Assembly (NCBI GenBank): GCA_903861575.1
Contig: CAIOUR010000082.1
Location: 1 to 38,470, forward strand
Direction of reading: 5' to 3'
Source of the DNA: an uncultured beta proteobacterium
GTDB taxonomy: Bacteria > Pseudomonadota > Gammaproteobacteria > Burkholderiales > Burkholderiaceae_C
Length of the DNA: 38,470 nucleotides
Positions 14,755 to 23,412 of this stretch are shown here, piece after piece. A model generated the notes under the pieces. It saw only the letters and a program-made list of their open reading frames with translations. It had not been told where the DNA came from and ran no database searches. Position 1 is the first letter of the stretch. The number at the start of each line of letters is the position of its first letter. The translations under genes were made by a program, and so were the position numbers.

Positions 14755-16232
14755 CGTTTGTTCTCCTGGCGCTTTTCAGCGTAAGCATTCGCGGATTCAG
14801 CGGTGAACTGTTCTTTCATGTAACGGGCCGAACGAACCTGGCCGCCACGGGGAACATTCGGATTTTGGGCATAGGCAGCCGCCTGAGCCAGCGAGTCAAA
14901 TGGCCCTGACACCACGCAATACTGGGTGTTGCTGTCATTGGGCAGATAGAAAGCGACCAAATGGGCACGCTTAAGGTTGGAGTGGGCTTGCATCCACTGA
15001 TTGGCCTCGGTGTAGCTGGGCACGATCACGTGCTGCACCAAGAAAGTCCCAGCCGGCATCTGCTGTACCCAGCTTTGACCGGCGCGGATTTGTGCGGGGG
15101 CTATAACGACTTCTTCGCTGGGTGCGGTGCGCTCCGGCAGCGGGGCCGCCGTCACCGGTGCCGCTGCAGGCGCAGGAGCCGGACTTACCGGTAGCGGGCT
15201 TGAACCGGAGGCTGCTCCAGAAGCACCGCCGTTCAGCGCCAGGCTGGTCACTGGAGCCGCCGCAACCACGGTGCTTGGGCCCGATACGGGTGCGGACGCG
15301 GACGGCACCGACGCCGCAGGCGCACTATCGGCATGCCGCGCGCCGCCTAACCAACGGACAACGGCCTCCCGGTGCAAGATGGCAACCGCAGCTGCCGATA
15401 GCAATAGCAGGACACCAATTCCAAAGACCCAAGGCATCCAAGATTTCGATGCCTTGGTCTCAGTCTTAGCTTTGGGTTTGGACGCTGCAACAGGGGCTTT
15501 CTCGGGTGGCGGCGCTTCCACCTCGGGAGGAGCGGCAGGCGCTGGCGGTGTGGCGGGCGTAGGCGCAAACAAGGGCGGCTCATCCTGCGTATCCAGGGGC
15601 TGCGGGCGCTTCTCGGGCGCGTTCAACGGCACCGCGATCTTTTGCAGCAGCGCCCGTACAGCACCCTCCCCACCCTGGACCTGCGCTTGGGCCAGCATGT
15701 TGTCGGCCTGCTCCGGTGTGGGGGGATCGATTTCCCAGTTCAGAATCCGACGGCCGAATGAAATGAGCAATTTTTGCTTTTTGCTGCCTTGTGGCAATAG
15801 CATCACCACGCGGATATTGGCACCCGGAAAATGCTGGACCAAACGGGCCAGAAGCTGGATTTCATGGTCCGGCAGGGCGGAGGCATCGTGCACGATCCAA
15901 ATTTTGGGCGGCGCAATCGGTACGTTGGCTTCCATAGCCTGCTGCACGGTGTAATCACCCAGTGCGGCGTTAAAGCGGGCCAACAAGGCCTCGGCACTGG
16001 CCGGAAAATAAATTTCGATGCCAATCTCCGGGGCCACAGCACGCAGACGCTCCACCAAAATTTTGCCGTAGTGGTCCAGGATGGCCTCATGGCGACTTAC
16101 CAAGGCCAGGCTCATGCCGTCCTGGGTCACTGCGGCGACCACGCCCTCCAGCCGCAACATATCGGCGGCTCGGAACAACAGCGGGGCCCGGCTGTCAAAC
16201 TCTTCCGCGCGGGAAGTCAATGGCGATCTCAT
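14751..16232 (-). CDS. DamX-like membrane protein: degenerate AAA-type N-domain, TM helix, SPOR-like C-domain
   Basis: The 493-residue protein has a cytoplasmic domain at about 20-200 that resembles the ExeA/DamX ATPase fold (KIWIVHDASALPDHEIQLLA in the place of Walker B) but has no visible Walker A. A proline-rich linker leads to one membrane helix at about 266-287 (FGIGVLLLLSAAAVAIL). A long Ala/Pro/Ser-rich periplasmic linker follows, then a SPOR-like domain at about 394-475 (TFLVQHVIVPSYTEANQW and QYCVVSGPFDSLAQA). SPOR domains bind glycan strands lacking stem peptides, typically at division sites. ATG 16232 overlaps the flhB stop (ATGA), so expression is tied to flhB. DamX-type architecture in a flagellar export operon is unusual. 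The SPOR and AAA readings are by pattern only. Confidence 0.7.
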   Translation of the reverse strand: MRSPLTSRAEEFDSRAPLLFRAADMLRLEGVVAAVTQDGMSLALVSRHEAILDHYGKILVERLRAVAPEIGIEIYFPASAEALLARFNAALGDYTVQQAMEANVPIAPPKIWIVHDASALPDHEIQLLARLVQHFPGANIRVVMLLPQGSKKQKLLISFGRRILNWEIDPPTPEQADNMLAQAQVQGGEGAVRALLQKIAVPLNAPEKRPQPLDTQDEPPLFAPTPATPPAPAAPPEVEAPPPEKAPVAASKPKAKTETKASKSWMPWVFGIGVLLLLSAAAVAILHREAVVRWLGGARHADSAPAASVPSASAPVSGPSTVVAAAPVTSLALNGGASGAASGSSPLPVSPAPAPAAAPVTAAPLPERTAPSEEVVIAPAQIRAGQSWVQQMPAGTFLVQHVIVPSYTEANQWMQAHSNLKRAHLVAFYLPNDSNTQYCVVSGPFDSLAQAAAYAQNPNVPRGGQVRSARYMKEQFTAESANAYAEKRQENKR

Positions 16233-17386
16233 CGAACAGCTCCAGCCAAGGGCTTGCCGTCGGTATCAAACAACATCGCCTCCGGGATTTTGGGCATCGG
16301 ACGGGCCATCGGGCCGACGCCCGGCTGCACCCCCGCCAGACTGAAAACGTAGGCAATAACCTGGGCGACGGCGTGGTAGAGCGCTTCGGGAATAGATTGG
16401 TCCAACTCGGTCGTGAAATACAAGGCACGCGCCAGTTCGGGTGCGGCAAAAATCTCGATGCCATGGGTCTTGGCTTCTTCGCGGATGCGCGAAGCCGTGA
16501 AATCCACGCCCTTGGCCAGCAAAATCGGAGCGCCATCGGAACTCGGGTCGTAGGACAAAGCAACCGCAAAATGCTCGGGGTTGGTGATGATGACGTCGGC
16601 GTCCTTGACCTTTTGCATCATCCGCTGCGTGGCGACTTCCCGTTGGCGACGGCGAATCTGTTGTTTGACCTCCGGGCGGCCCTCCATGTCTTTCATCTCA
16701 TCCTTGACTTCCTGCTTGGTCATGCGCATGCGCTTCATATAGCTGTAGCGCTGGTAGGGGACGTCAATCAAGGCAATCAACAATAAACTTCCCGCGAGCC
16801 AGAGCATGGAATCGGAAATAAGCTTGCCCGACAAGGCCATGGCGGGGCCCACGTCCAAATCTCCCACCGACATCAAGGCAGCGAAGTGGCGATCCAGCAT
16901 CCAGTACAGCACAAAGGTCACCAGGCTGAACTTCAAAATTGACTTGATGAGTTGTACCCAAGCATCTGTTCCCAGTATGCGCTTGATACCGCTCCAAGGG
17001 TCCAGTTTGGAAAATTTGGGAGCAATGGCAGAAATGGAAAAATGGTAGCCGCCCGTCACGCCGGAACCCAAAATCGCAAATACTGCGGTGAGCAGCATCA
17101 AAGGCAATAGCAAAAGCAAGCCGTTGGTCAACTGGCTGGCAAATACACCGGGCAAGAGCAAAGGCGTATCCAAGGTCTTGCGATCAAAACTGAATCCGGC
17201 AGCAAAATCCCGGGCAATCTGGCTAAACCATGCACCCCCCATGTAGACCAGCATCGCCACCGCACCCAGCACGACCGCTGCACCGGTGGCCTCAGAAGAA
17301 CTAGGGTACTGTCCTTCTTCATGGGCATTCCGCAAACGCCGCGCTGTGGGCTCTTCAGTGCGCTGTGATTCGTCTTCATCAGCCAT
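16229..17386 (-). CDS. flhB: Flagellar export switch protein FlhB
   Basis: The 385-residue protein has the hallmarks of FlhB: an N-terminal SQRTEEPTARRLRNAHEEGQ, four membrane helices at about 35-215, a charged helix and a cytoplasmic C-domain. The autocleavage loop reads NPEH (in VIITNPEHFAVALSYD) in place of the usual NPTH; Asn and Pro, which carry out the cyclisation and cleavage, are kept. FlhB switches export from rod/hook to filament substrates together with FliK. AGGAG precedes the ATG. The gene follows fliR by nine bases, and its stop overlaps the DamX-like gene. A separate FlhB C-domain protein is encoded at 126-506. Confidence 0.97.
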   Translation of the reverse strand: MADEDESQRTEEPTARRLRNAHEEGQYPSSSEATGAAVVLGAVAMLVYMGGAWFSQIARDFAAGFSFDRKTLDTPLLLPGVFASQLTNGLLLLLPLMLLTAVFAILGSGVTGGYHFSISAIAPKFSKLDPWSGIKRILGTDAWVQLIKSILKFSLVTFVLYWMLDRHFAALMSVGDLDVGPAMALSGKLISDSMLWLAGSLLLIALIDVPYQRYSYMKRMRMTKQEVKDEMKDMEGRPEVKQQIRRRQREVATQRMMQKVKDADVIITNPEHFAVALSYDPSSDGAPILLAKGVDFTASRIREEAKTHGIEIFAAPELARALYFTTELDQSIPEALYHAVAQVIAYVFSLAGVQPGVGPMARPMPKIPEAMLFDTDGKPLAGAVR

Positions 17387-17395
17387 TCGCCGCTC

Positions 17396-18166
17396 CTAGC
17401 CCAGACCCATCTGGGCACGGACCTCTTGGAATCCCTGTAACCAAATCCACTGCACACGTCCGGCCATGGCTGGTAAAGCCATCGTCAGCACGCCAAAGCC
17501 GATGATCATCATGGCGGGGAACCCGACCGAAAAAATATTCAGACTCGGTGCTGCACGGGTGGCTACACCCAGACCCAGGTTGACAAACAACATGATGATC
17601 ATTACCGGCAGCGCCAGCAACACCGCGCCAAGAAACATCATCGAACTCCAAATCACAAAGTGCGCCCATGCCCCCTCTGTGAGTAAACCTTTACCAATAG
17701 GCATGGTGTTGAAGCTGTCTATCACCATGCCAATCAGCAGCGTGTGGCCCCCCAAACCAATAAAAATCAAGGTCGACACAATCACCATGAACTGGGCTAA
17801 TACGGGCACATTACCCAAATTCGGATCCACCATGCTGGCAAAGGACAGGCCAATCGAGTTCGATAGCGACTGCCCGGCAAGAACCATCGCGGCCGTACAA
17901 ATTTGCAAGGTCAAACCCATCAGCAATCCGATGCCGATTTGGTTGACCATCTCCAAGAGTCCGGTTGCCGAAGCCGGGTCAATGGCAGGCCAGTCGTGCA
18001 AAGGAAAAACCATCCAGGTGAGTGCGGCGGCTAACAAGATGCGCAGGCGCACATTGAGCGCCCGCAGCGAAAAAATAGGGGCCGAAAGCATCAAGGCCGA
18101 AATCCGCAACATGGGCCACAAAAAAAGATAGAACCGCTGCACGATGTCGTTGGCCAAAACGTCCAT
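17396..18166 (-). CDS. fliR: Flagellar export gate protein FliR
   Basis: The 256-residue polytopic protein begins MDVLANDIVQRFYLFLWPML and continues with ISALMLSAPIFSLRALNVRL, a typical FliR N-terminus. It keeps the conserved QIGIGLLMGLTLQICTAAM and QSLSNSIGLSFASMVDPNLG segments and five or six hydrophobic helices. FliR forms the export gate with FliP and FliQ. I chose ATG 18166; a TTG at 18196 would add ten residues but does not match the family start. It lies between fliQ and flhB in the fliK-flhB operon. Confidence 0.95.
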   Translation of the reverse strand: MDVLANDIVQRFYLFLWPMLRISALMLSAPIFSLRALNVRLRILLAAALTWMVFPLHDWPAIDPASATGLLEMVNQIGIGLLMGLTLQICTAAMVLAGQSLSNSIGLSFASMVDPNLGNVPVLAQFMVIVSTLIFIGLGGHTLLIGMVIDSFNTMPIGKGLLTEGAWAHFVIWSSMMFLGAVLLALPVMIIMLFVNLGLGVATRAAPSLNIFSVGFPAMMIIGFGVLTMALPAMAGRVQWIWLQGFQEVRAQMGLG

Positions 18167-18199
18167 GGTGCTGAAGGCTCCGGTACGGCGTGACAAACT

Positions 18200-18469
18200 T
18201 CAGCTAAACAGGGTCGGAATGCGCTGAAACAAACTGCGCATGTATTCCACCATGGTGGCGATTTGCCAGCTCCCAACGATGGCAAGCGTAATACCAACCG
18301 CCGCCACCTTGGGGATAAAGCTCAACGTTGCCTCATTCACAGAGGTCGCCGCCTGGATGATGCCGATAAACAAGCCCACTGCCAACGCCACGGCAAGAAT
18401 CGGGGCGGAGATCAGCACGGTCATCCACAGCGCCTGGTGGCCCAAGTCAATCACGGTCGCAATATCCAT
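18200..18469 (-). CDS. fliQ: Flagellar export gate protein FliQ
   Basis: The 89-residue protein has two membrane helices (TVLISAPILAVALAVGLFIG and VAAVGITLAIVGSWQIATMV) and the conserved central QAATSVNEATLSFIPK. This is the usual size and layout of FliQ, which joins FliP and FliR in the helical export gate. GAGGAG lies about six bases before the ATG, nine bases after the fliP stop. Confidence 0.96.
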   Translation of the reverse strand: MDIATVIDLGHQALWMTVLISAPILAVALAVGLFIGIIQAATSVNEATLSFIPKVAAVGITLAIVGSWQIATMVEYMRSLFQRIPTLFS

Positions 18470-18478
18470 ACATGCTCC

Positions 18479-19228
18479 TCAGGTCACAAAACTGGCGGCC
18501 AATGAACCCATCAACAGGCTCCATCCGTCGACCAAAACAAACAACATCAACTTAAAGGGCATGGAAATCATCATGGGCGACAGCATGGCCATTCCCATCG
18601 CCATCAGTACGCTGGCCACAATCAAATCAATGACAACAAACGGTATGTAGATCAAGAACCCGATCGTGAAAGCGCTCTTGAGCTCCGAGGTGATGAAGGC
18701 AGGAACCAGCGTCGTGAACGGAACGGAATCGGCACTTTCAACGTCGCCCTTACGCGTCATCTGCATAAAGAGCGCAATGTCGTCCTCGCGGGTTTGCTTG
18801 GTCATAAAACCACGCAACGGTGCCTCCGCAGCCGCAAGGGCTTTATCAAATTTCATGCCCTGCTCCATGTACGGAACGACCGCGTTCTTGTACACGTCAT
18901 TGAAAACGGGGGTCATGATAAAAATCGTTAGAAACAAAGAAATGCCGACGAGAACATTGTTAGGCGGGGTCTGGCCGGTACCGAGGGCCTGACGCAAGAT
19001 TGACATGACAATGATGATGCGCACAAACGAGGTCATCATGAGCAGCAAGGAAGGCAGCAAGCTCAGAGTGGTCATGAGCGCCAGCAACTGCAAAGACAGG
19101 CTGTATTGCATGTCTTTGCCCGAGTTGGTCACATTGACCAGCGGTATGCCTTGGGACCACGCCCAAGTTGGCAACATGACCGCTAATGCAGCCAATGCGG
19201 CCCAGCGCCAACGCATCCAGGTCTTCAT
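18479..19228 (-). CDS. fliP: Flagellar export gate protein FliP
   Basis: The 249-residue protein has a cleavable signal peptide (MKTWMRWRWAALAALAVMLP, cut near WSQG), as is normal for FliP, then membrane helices and the conserved TSFVRIIIVMSILRQALGTG, QTPPNNVLVGISLFLTIFIM and PFVVIDLIVASVLMAMGMAM. FliP assembles with FliQ and FliR as the core of the export gate. The ATG overlaps the fliO stop by four bases. The open frame reaches 19465, but that extension is the fliO gene read in another frame. Confidence 0.97.
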   Translation of the reverse strand: MKTWMRWRWAALAALAVMLPTWAWSQGIPLVNVTNSGKDMQYSLSLQLLALMTTLSLLPSLLLMMTSFVRIIIVMSILRQALGTGQTPPNNVLVGISLFLTIFIMTPVFNDVYKNAVVPYMEQGMKFDKALAAAEAPLRGFMTKQTREDDIALFMQMTRKGDVESADSVPFTTLVPAFITSELKSAFTIGFLIYIPFVVIDLIVASVLMAMGMAMLSPMMISMPFKLMLFVLVDGWSLLMGSLAASFVT

Positions 19229-19545
19229 GTTGCGTGCTCCTGTGTCGGCGCCACGGTCGCCGGTGCTGTGCCGGCAACGCCCGCCGTATCCCAGCTTCCC
19301 AATGCAGTGAACTGACCCGGCGTCATCCCCACCAACACCTGACGGCTTCCCACCCGCACGAGAGCGATTTTCTGGCGTACGCCCACGCTGAGTGTTTCCA
19401 ACAATTCCATTTGACGCGGCCCGCTGTGTTTTTCCTGCATGGCCTTGAGCCGCTTGAGCATCCACAACATACCCAGCAGCAAGGCGATCACCAGCACCAG
19501 GCTCCCGGCCATGCGCAACCAGTCAATGGGGGGAGCGTTAGTCAT
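19225..19545 (-). CDS. fliO: Flagellar biosynthesis protein FliO
   Basis: The 106-residue protein has one N-terminal membrane helix (LVLVIALLLGMLWMLKRL) and a small cytoplasmic domain with the FliO pattern LETLSVGVRQKIALVRVGSR followed by QVLVGMTPGQ. FliO is a scaffold for FliP ring assembly and is usually short and divergent. Its TGA overlaps the fliP ATG, consistent with coupling of the two. Confidence 0.92.
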   Translation of the reverse strand: MTNAPPIDWLRMAGSLVLVIALLLGMLWMLKRLKAMQEKHSGPRQMELLETLSVGVRQKIALVRVGSRQVLVGMTPGQFTALGSWDTAGVAGTAPATVAPTQEHAT

Positions 19546-19561
19546 GGGGCGCAGGTCCGGG

Positions 19562-19864
19562 TTACAGGTTTTTCATGCGTTCAGAAGCAGGCACGACACG
19601 GGTCAACCGTATGCCGTATCGCTCATTCACCAGCACGACTTCGCCTTGTGCAACCACAGTGTTGTTAATCAGCAGATCCAGCGGCTCACCGGCGACACGA
19701 TCCAATTCGACCACACTGCCTTGGGTCAGGCGCATCAGGTCTTTGATCTTGATTTGGGCACGGCCTACTTCGATGCTCAAAGTCACGCTGATGTTTTGCA
19801 GAACCTCGGCGTTGATCTGGTTGTTGTCTTCGGTCAAAGCCGCTTCATCGGTGGTGTCGTTCAT
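19562..19864 (-). CDS. fliN: Flagellar switch protein FliN
   Basis: The 100-residue protein is a standard FliN: a short acidic N-terminus, then the SpoA domain with ISVTLSIEVGRAQIKIKDLM, LTQGSVVELDRVAGEPLDLL and GEVVLVNERYGIRLTRV. FliN forms the lower C-ring with FliM and docks FliH-FliI. AGGAG lies ahead of the ATG. It follows fliM by 36 bases. Confidence 0.97.
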   Translation of the reverse strand: MNDTTDEAALTEDNNQINAEVLQNISVTLSIEVGRAQIKIKDLMRLTQGSVVELDRVAGEPLDLLINNTVVAQGEVVLVNERYGIRLTRVVPASERMKNL

Positions 19865-19900
19865 GGTGTGGCTCCTGTGGATCGCTCAAAGGCGGTTCAA

Positions 19901-20893
19901 TTACTTCCCGCCGGGGGCTACGGCGCGCTCAACCTGCACCGCAACCTGGGCACCTACCGTGCCAATTCGGACTTCAAACGCGGGGATGCCGTTCGGCTGC
20001 AAAGTTGCTAACTCCGGCTTTTTAAAGTGCAAGATATCTCCGGGCTGCATCGCCTCAACGGCCCGAAAGGTCGTGTGGATTTGACCCAACACGACGCGCG
20101 AGTCCAATGACGCGCCGCCAACGGCCGCTTCCAATTCGTCATGCCAGGCCCGGTCCGACTCTTCATTGCCGTCGCCTGCCTGCAGTCGACTGCGCAACAA
20201 TTCACGGACAGGCTTGAGTGCCACGTACGGGTGAACAATATCAATGAAACCGACGTTTTGCGTCGGCGTTTCCGTTTCGAAGCGACTCAATATAACCAGG
20301 TCGTTTTCATCGGCAATTTGAGCGAACTGCGGATTAATCTCCTGGCTGACCAGTTCAAACTCCAGGGCCAAAATCGGTGCCCAGGCTTCCCGAAGCGTTT
20401 TGAATGCAGCATCCAAAATGATATTGATGATGCGCGCCTCCATCGGGGTGAACATGCGGCCCGGCGCCAAGGCGCCCAGGGTTCCTTTGCCAAAACCGCC
20501 GAAGAAGCTGTCTAGAGAACTGAAGATGACCGACGGGTCGATCAAAATGGTCGAGAACCCGCGCAGCGGATTCATGCGTATGACATTCACCGACAAAGGG
20601 GCCTTGAGCTCGCGCAGGTAATCGCCAAACTTGACCACCTGGACTTTGGTCGGGTTGATCTTCGGACTGGTACGCAACACTTCCATGAGCGCGAGCCGGA
20701 AAGTCCGGATGAATCGCTCGTTGATCATGTCGATCGAAGCGGTGTTAACCCCGAGCGAACTGTCTTCGCTGGCCAAGTCGTGCTTCTTGACCCGCGCTGC
20801 CGTATTGAAGCCGGTATCGACCGCAATCGATCCGTCGTTCACACCCTCTGTCAGCGCGGCAAGTTCTTCCGAAGAAAGCAGGTTATCGACCAT
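19901..20893 (-). CDS. fliM: Flagellar switch protein FliM
   Basis: The 330-residue protein has the middle CheC-like domain (NPLRGFSTILIDPSVIFSSL, DSFFGGFGKGTL) and the C-terminal SpoA domain (GQIHTTFRAVEAMQPGDILH). FliM binds FliG and FliN in the C-ring and receives phospho-CheY. The N-terminal CheY-binding peptide, usually LSQ-EIDALL, here reads LLSSEELAALTEG, so the Asp-Ala-Leu-Leu core is altered. A GGGGGTGG stretch serves as a possible ribosome site. It is followed closely by fliN. Confidence 0.97.
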   Translation of the reverse strand: MVDNLLSSEELAALTEGVNDGSIAVDTGFNTAARVKKHDLASEDSSLGVNTASIDMINERFIRTFRLALMEVLRTSPKINPTKVQVVKFGDYLRELKAPLSVNVIRMNPLRGFSTILIDPSVIFSSLDSFFGGFGKGTLGALAPGRMFTPMEARIINIILDAAFKTLREAWAPILALEFELVSQEINPQFAQIADENDLVILSRFETETPTQNVGFIDIVHPYVALKPVRELLRSRLQAGDGNEESDRAWHDELEAAVGGASLDSRVVLGQIHTTFRAVEAMQPGDILHFKKPELATLQPNGIPAFEVRIGTVGAQVAVQVERAVAPGGK

Positions 20894-20914
20894 ACGTGAA
20901 CGCCACCCCCGCGC

Positions 20915-21637
20915 TTATTGAACGACAAAGCCGGTAAAAATCAGTTCCTCGATGCCGCCAAAATTTTCGTACTTTTCCAACTGGGTATTCATGGCATCGC
21001 GTAACTTGGCCGCCAACTCTTTGCGGAAATCCGGTTTGGTCAAATCGGTCTCGGTCGTCATGCGCATGATGTCAAGCATCACACCACGCAAAATCAGCTC
21101 GTGCTTCTTCACGTTTTCAAACACCCGGTCGTCGTAGCGGGTCATGATGGCAATCTGTACTGACATCACCTTTTTCGAGCTCATCAAGTTGACCAGGAAG
21201 TCCTTGTCCAACTGGAGATAGCTGTACTCAAACTGCAGGCTGTCCGGCGACTTTTTCTTCAGCGTCGGGGGCCCCGAAGGCTTTTCAGCCTCCGCTTTTT
21301 TATCGCCATGCCCTGCCGCGGGTGCGCCATGGCCACCTTCAGCAGGTTTTTCGCCGTGGCCACCCTCTGCAGGTTTTTCGCCATGACCGCCCTCAGCGGG
21401 AGCGCCGTGTCCGCCTTCTGCTGCCGCTTCATGCTCGGCGCCTTGCTCCAACACGGCATCTGCATTAACCGGGGGCTTGGCAAAAAAACCACTGAGCCAC
21501 AAAGTGAGACCAATTGTTACGACGATGACCACGATGAGCGCGGTCACCGCCAGAATCAGGGGGACGAGCTTTGACTTTGGCTTCGCCTCCGCGCCTTCTT
21601 CGGCGGGAGCGGGCGCTGCAGGTGCTGCTGTAGCCAT
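20915..21637 (-). CDS. fliL: Flagellar basal body protein FliL with His/Gly-rich linker
   Basis: The 240-residue protein has a short cytoplasmic N-terminus, one membrane helix at about 24-50 (LVPLILAVTALIVVIVVTIG) and the FliL domain in the C-terminal half (FEYSYLQLDKDFLVNLMSSK, DPSV-free ring region, ending IEELIFTGFVVQ). FliL rings surround and activate stators. This copy is longer than most (about 150-180) because residues 69-112 form a repeat of GGHGEKPAE / GGHGAP units with six histidines. AGAGGTAA precedes the ATG. It follows fliK by 64 bases. Confidence 0.95.
   Translation of the reverse strand: MATAAPAAPAPAEEGAEAKPKSKLVPLILAVTALIVVIVVTIGLTLWLSGFFAKPPVNADAVLEQGAEHEAAAEGGHGAPAEGGHGEKPAEGGHGEKPAEGGHGAPAAGHGDKKAEAEKPSGPPTLKKKSPDSLQFEYSYLQLDKDFLVNLMSSKKVMSVQIAIMTRYDDRVFENVKKHELILRGVMLDIMRMTTETDLTKPDFRKELAAKLRDAMNTQLEKYENFGGIEELIFTGFVVQ
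21302..21418 (-). repeat. In-frame tandem repeat encoding the His/Gly linker of FliL
   Basis: About 117 bases encode four or five near-identical units of eight or nine residues (EGGHGEKPA, EGGHGAPA). The two central units are nearly identical at DNA level, so the copy number could change by slippage without shifting the frame. Confidence 0.7.
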
Positions 21638-21701
21638 TTCTTACCTCTCGGTCTGGGTGCCCATAGACACCACACGTTTGATTTCTACGAAAAAAGGGTA
21701 C

Positions 21702-23411
21702 TCACGCCAATACGTTAAGCCCCTCAGCAACCCCGCCAGTGTAACGGGCCGCCCTGGCGGACACCGCGCCCACTGCGGCGGGAGATGCTGACTGCTTGGG
21801 CGCAGGCTGGCGTTGTTGGGGTGTCGAATTCCCGCCAGACTGCCCACGCGCATCAGCATGTACGGTGACAGATGCAACAGTTGTGCCAGATTGGGTTAGC
21901 GCGTCTCGTAAACGCTGTGCGCCTTGACCTAACAAGTCTTGGGTCACTGCGTTATCGGTTCTGAAAACCGCATCCAGGCCGCCGGCGTGCATATCAAGCG
22001 CAACTTCCACGCGCCCGAGGGATCCGGGCTGCATGCGCAGTTGCAACTTCCATTGCCCGCGTTCAATCTGGCTGATGAGCTTGTTGGCCAATGCCTGCCC
22101 CATTCGGTCCGCCAACTGCTGGGTCTGCGCGGCGCGCTCTTGCAAAGCGGCGCGCGCGGCGTCGGCAGCTGTTTGTTGGCTTTGCGCCGCAGGAGTGGAC
22201 GCTCCCCCCTGAGGGGCGCCGCCGGACTCAGCCATCGGTGCCCCCTGGTGGTGGCTCAAGGCGCCCAAATCCAGCCCGGCTGGCACGTCCAGCGTTACGA
22301 CCTCCTCTGGAACAGCAAGGGCGGAAGCGTCGTCAGCAAGGGGAGAAGTCGGCGTGCCTGCGACCCGCTGATCTTGCAGCGCCTCGGCCGCACCAGGCTG
22401 GCCCGCAACCAACCGTGCGGCAGATGCCGACGCCGCGAGGGCTGCTGCATGGGCTGGCGATGCGCCATCGGCGTTCAAAGCACCGGATACCGAAGCTAAA
22501 GCCAGCGCAGCATCGGGGCCGGCGCCGGCAGAGGACACCGTGGAGGTTGGCGCGGAGGCACCTGCTAACGATCCGGCGTCGGCTTTGGCGGCGGCTTTGG
22601 CAACCAGCTCCGCCCAACTCAAAGAAGTTTTGGAGCCGGACAACTGCGCTAAACGGCGGGTGATCGCTTCACTCGGTATTCCCATCTGCACCCGCAGCGC
22701 GTCCAGCATCGGCGGACTGGCCTCAGCAGCGGCGGGCGCTGGGATCTCTGCGGCCTGCATAGCAGCCACAACCGGTCGGGCAGCCTGTACCGCGGCGGGA
22801 GCCAAGGCTAAGGCAATGGCAACGGCGTCTTGACCGCGCATGTTGTTATCTGCAGGGGCGGGGGCGGCGACGTCATCCACAACCGGCTTGGGCGCTACCT
22901 GCAAGCCCGTAATAGAAACACCCGGTACAGCCTGCAACAGCCCCAAAGTCAGGGGCTGCGCTGGGGAAACATTGACGTCAAGGACTCCGGTCGGCGGCGT
23001 TGCAACGGCCAACTGCCCATCACCGGAGACGCCTTGGGACAGAAAGCTCGACGCCTTTGCGCCTTGGGGCACGGCCGGCATCTCGCCGAACAGCCCAGCG
23101 ACGGCCATATCGTCCAAGCCCTGGGCCTTGGCAAAGGCGAGCAAGCTCTGGATATCTGGCACTGGGGCATCACTGGTGATGACATTGATGGTCTGCCCCA
23201 AAGGCATCATCTGCAGGCTACCCAAACCTCCTTGGGCCGCGGCAAGCCCTTGCCGCTCCAGCTTCAGCATCTGGCCTGTAAAGACCTCGGCAAAACGGCC
23301 GCCGGCGCCACTGTCGCCCCCCGCAGGCGTGGCTCTTGCGTCAGACAATCCCGCACCGACTAAGGAGGACACAGGGTTGGCAGCGGCAGAAAAGTTCAGT
23401 TGGGTCGTCAC
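21702..23411 (-). CDS. fliK: Flagellar hook-length control protein FliK
   Basis: The 569-residue protein has a long Ala/Pro/Gly-rich secreted ruler region and a C-terminal FliK domain near residues 430-525 (GQWKLQLRMQPGSLGRVEVA, then LDAVFRTDNAVTQDLL and QRLRDALTQSG). It determines hook length and signals to FlhB. The start I favour is GTG 23411 (VTTQLNFSAAANP), with AGGA about eight bases upstream; the frame continues to 23465 without a better site. It heads the fliK-flhB operon, next to the divergent flhA operon. It is distinct in sequence from the FliK-type protein at 503-2440. Confidence 0.92.
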   Translation of the reverse strand: MTTQLNFSAAANPVSSLVGAGLSDARATPAGGDSGAGGRFAEVFTGQMLKLERQGLAAAQGGLGSLQMMPLGQTINVITSDAPVPDIQSLLAFAKAQGLDDMAVAGLFGEMPAVPQGAKASSFLSQGVSGDGQLAVATPPTGVLDVNVSPAQPLTLGLLQAVPGVSITGLQVAPKPVVDDVAAPAPADNNMRGQDAVAIALALAPAAVQAARPVVAAMQAAEIPAPAAAEASPPMLDALRVQMGIPSEAITRRLAQLSGSKTSLSWAELVAKAAAKADAGSLAGASAPTSTVSSAGAGPDAALALASVSGALNADGASPAHAAALAASASAARLVAGQPGAAEALQDQRVAGTPTSPLADDASALAVPEEVVTLDVPAGLDLGALSHHQGAPMAESGGAPQGGASTPAAQSQQTAADAARAALQERAAQTQQLADRMGQALANKLISQIERGQWKLQLRMQPGSLGRVEVALDMHAGGLDAVFRTDNAVTQDLLGQGAQRLRDALTQSGTTVASVTVHADARGQSGGNSTPQQRQPAPKQSASPAAVGAVSARAARYTGGVAEGLNVLA

Positions 23412-23412
23412 G

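Noticed and set aside
18361-18375. Perfect GCCGATAA on the plus strand
   Set aside because: It lies inside fliQ in antisense and has no -35 element at the right distance.
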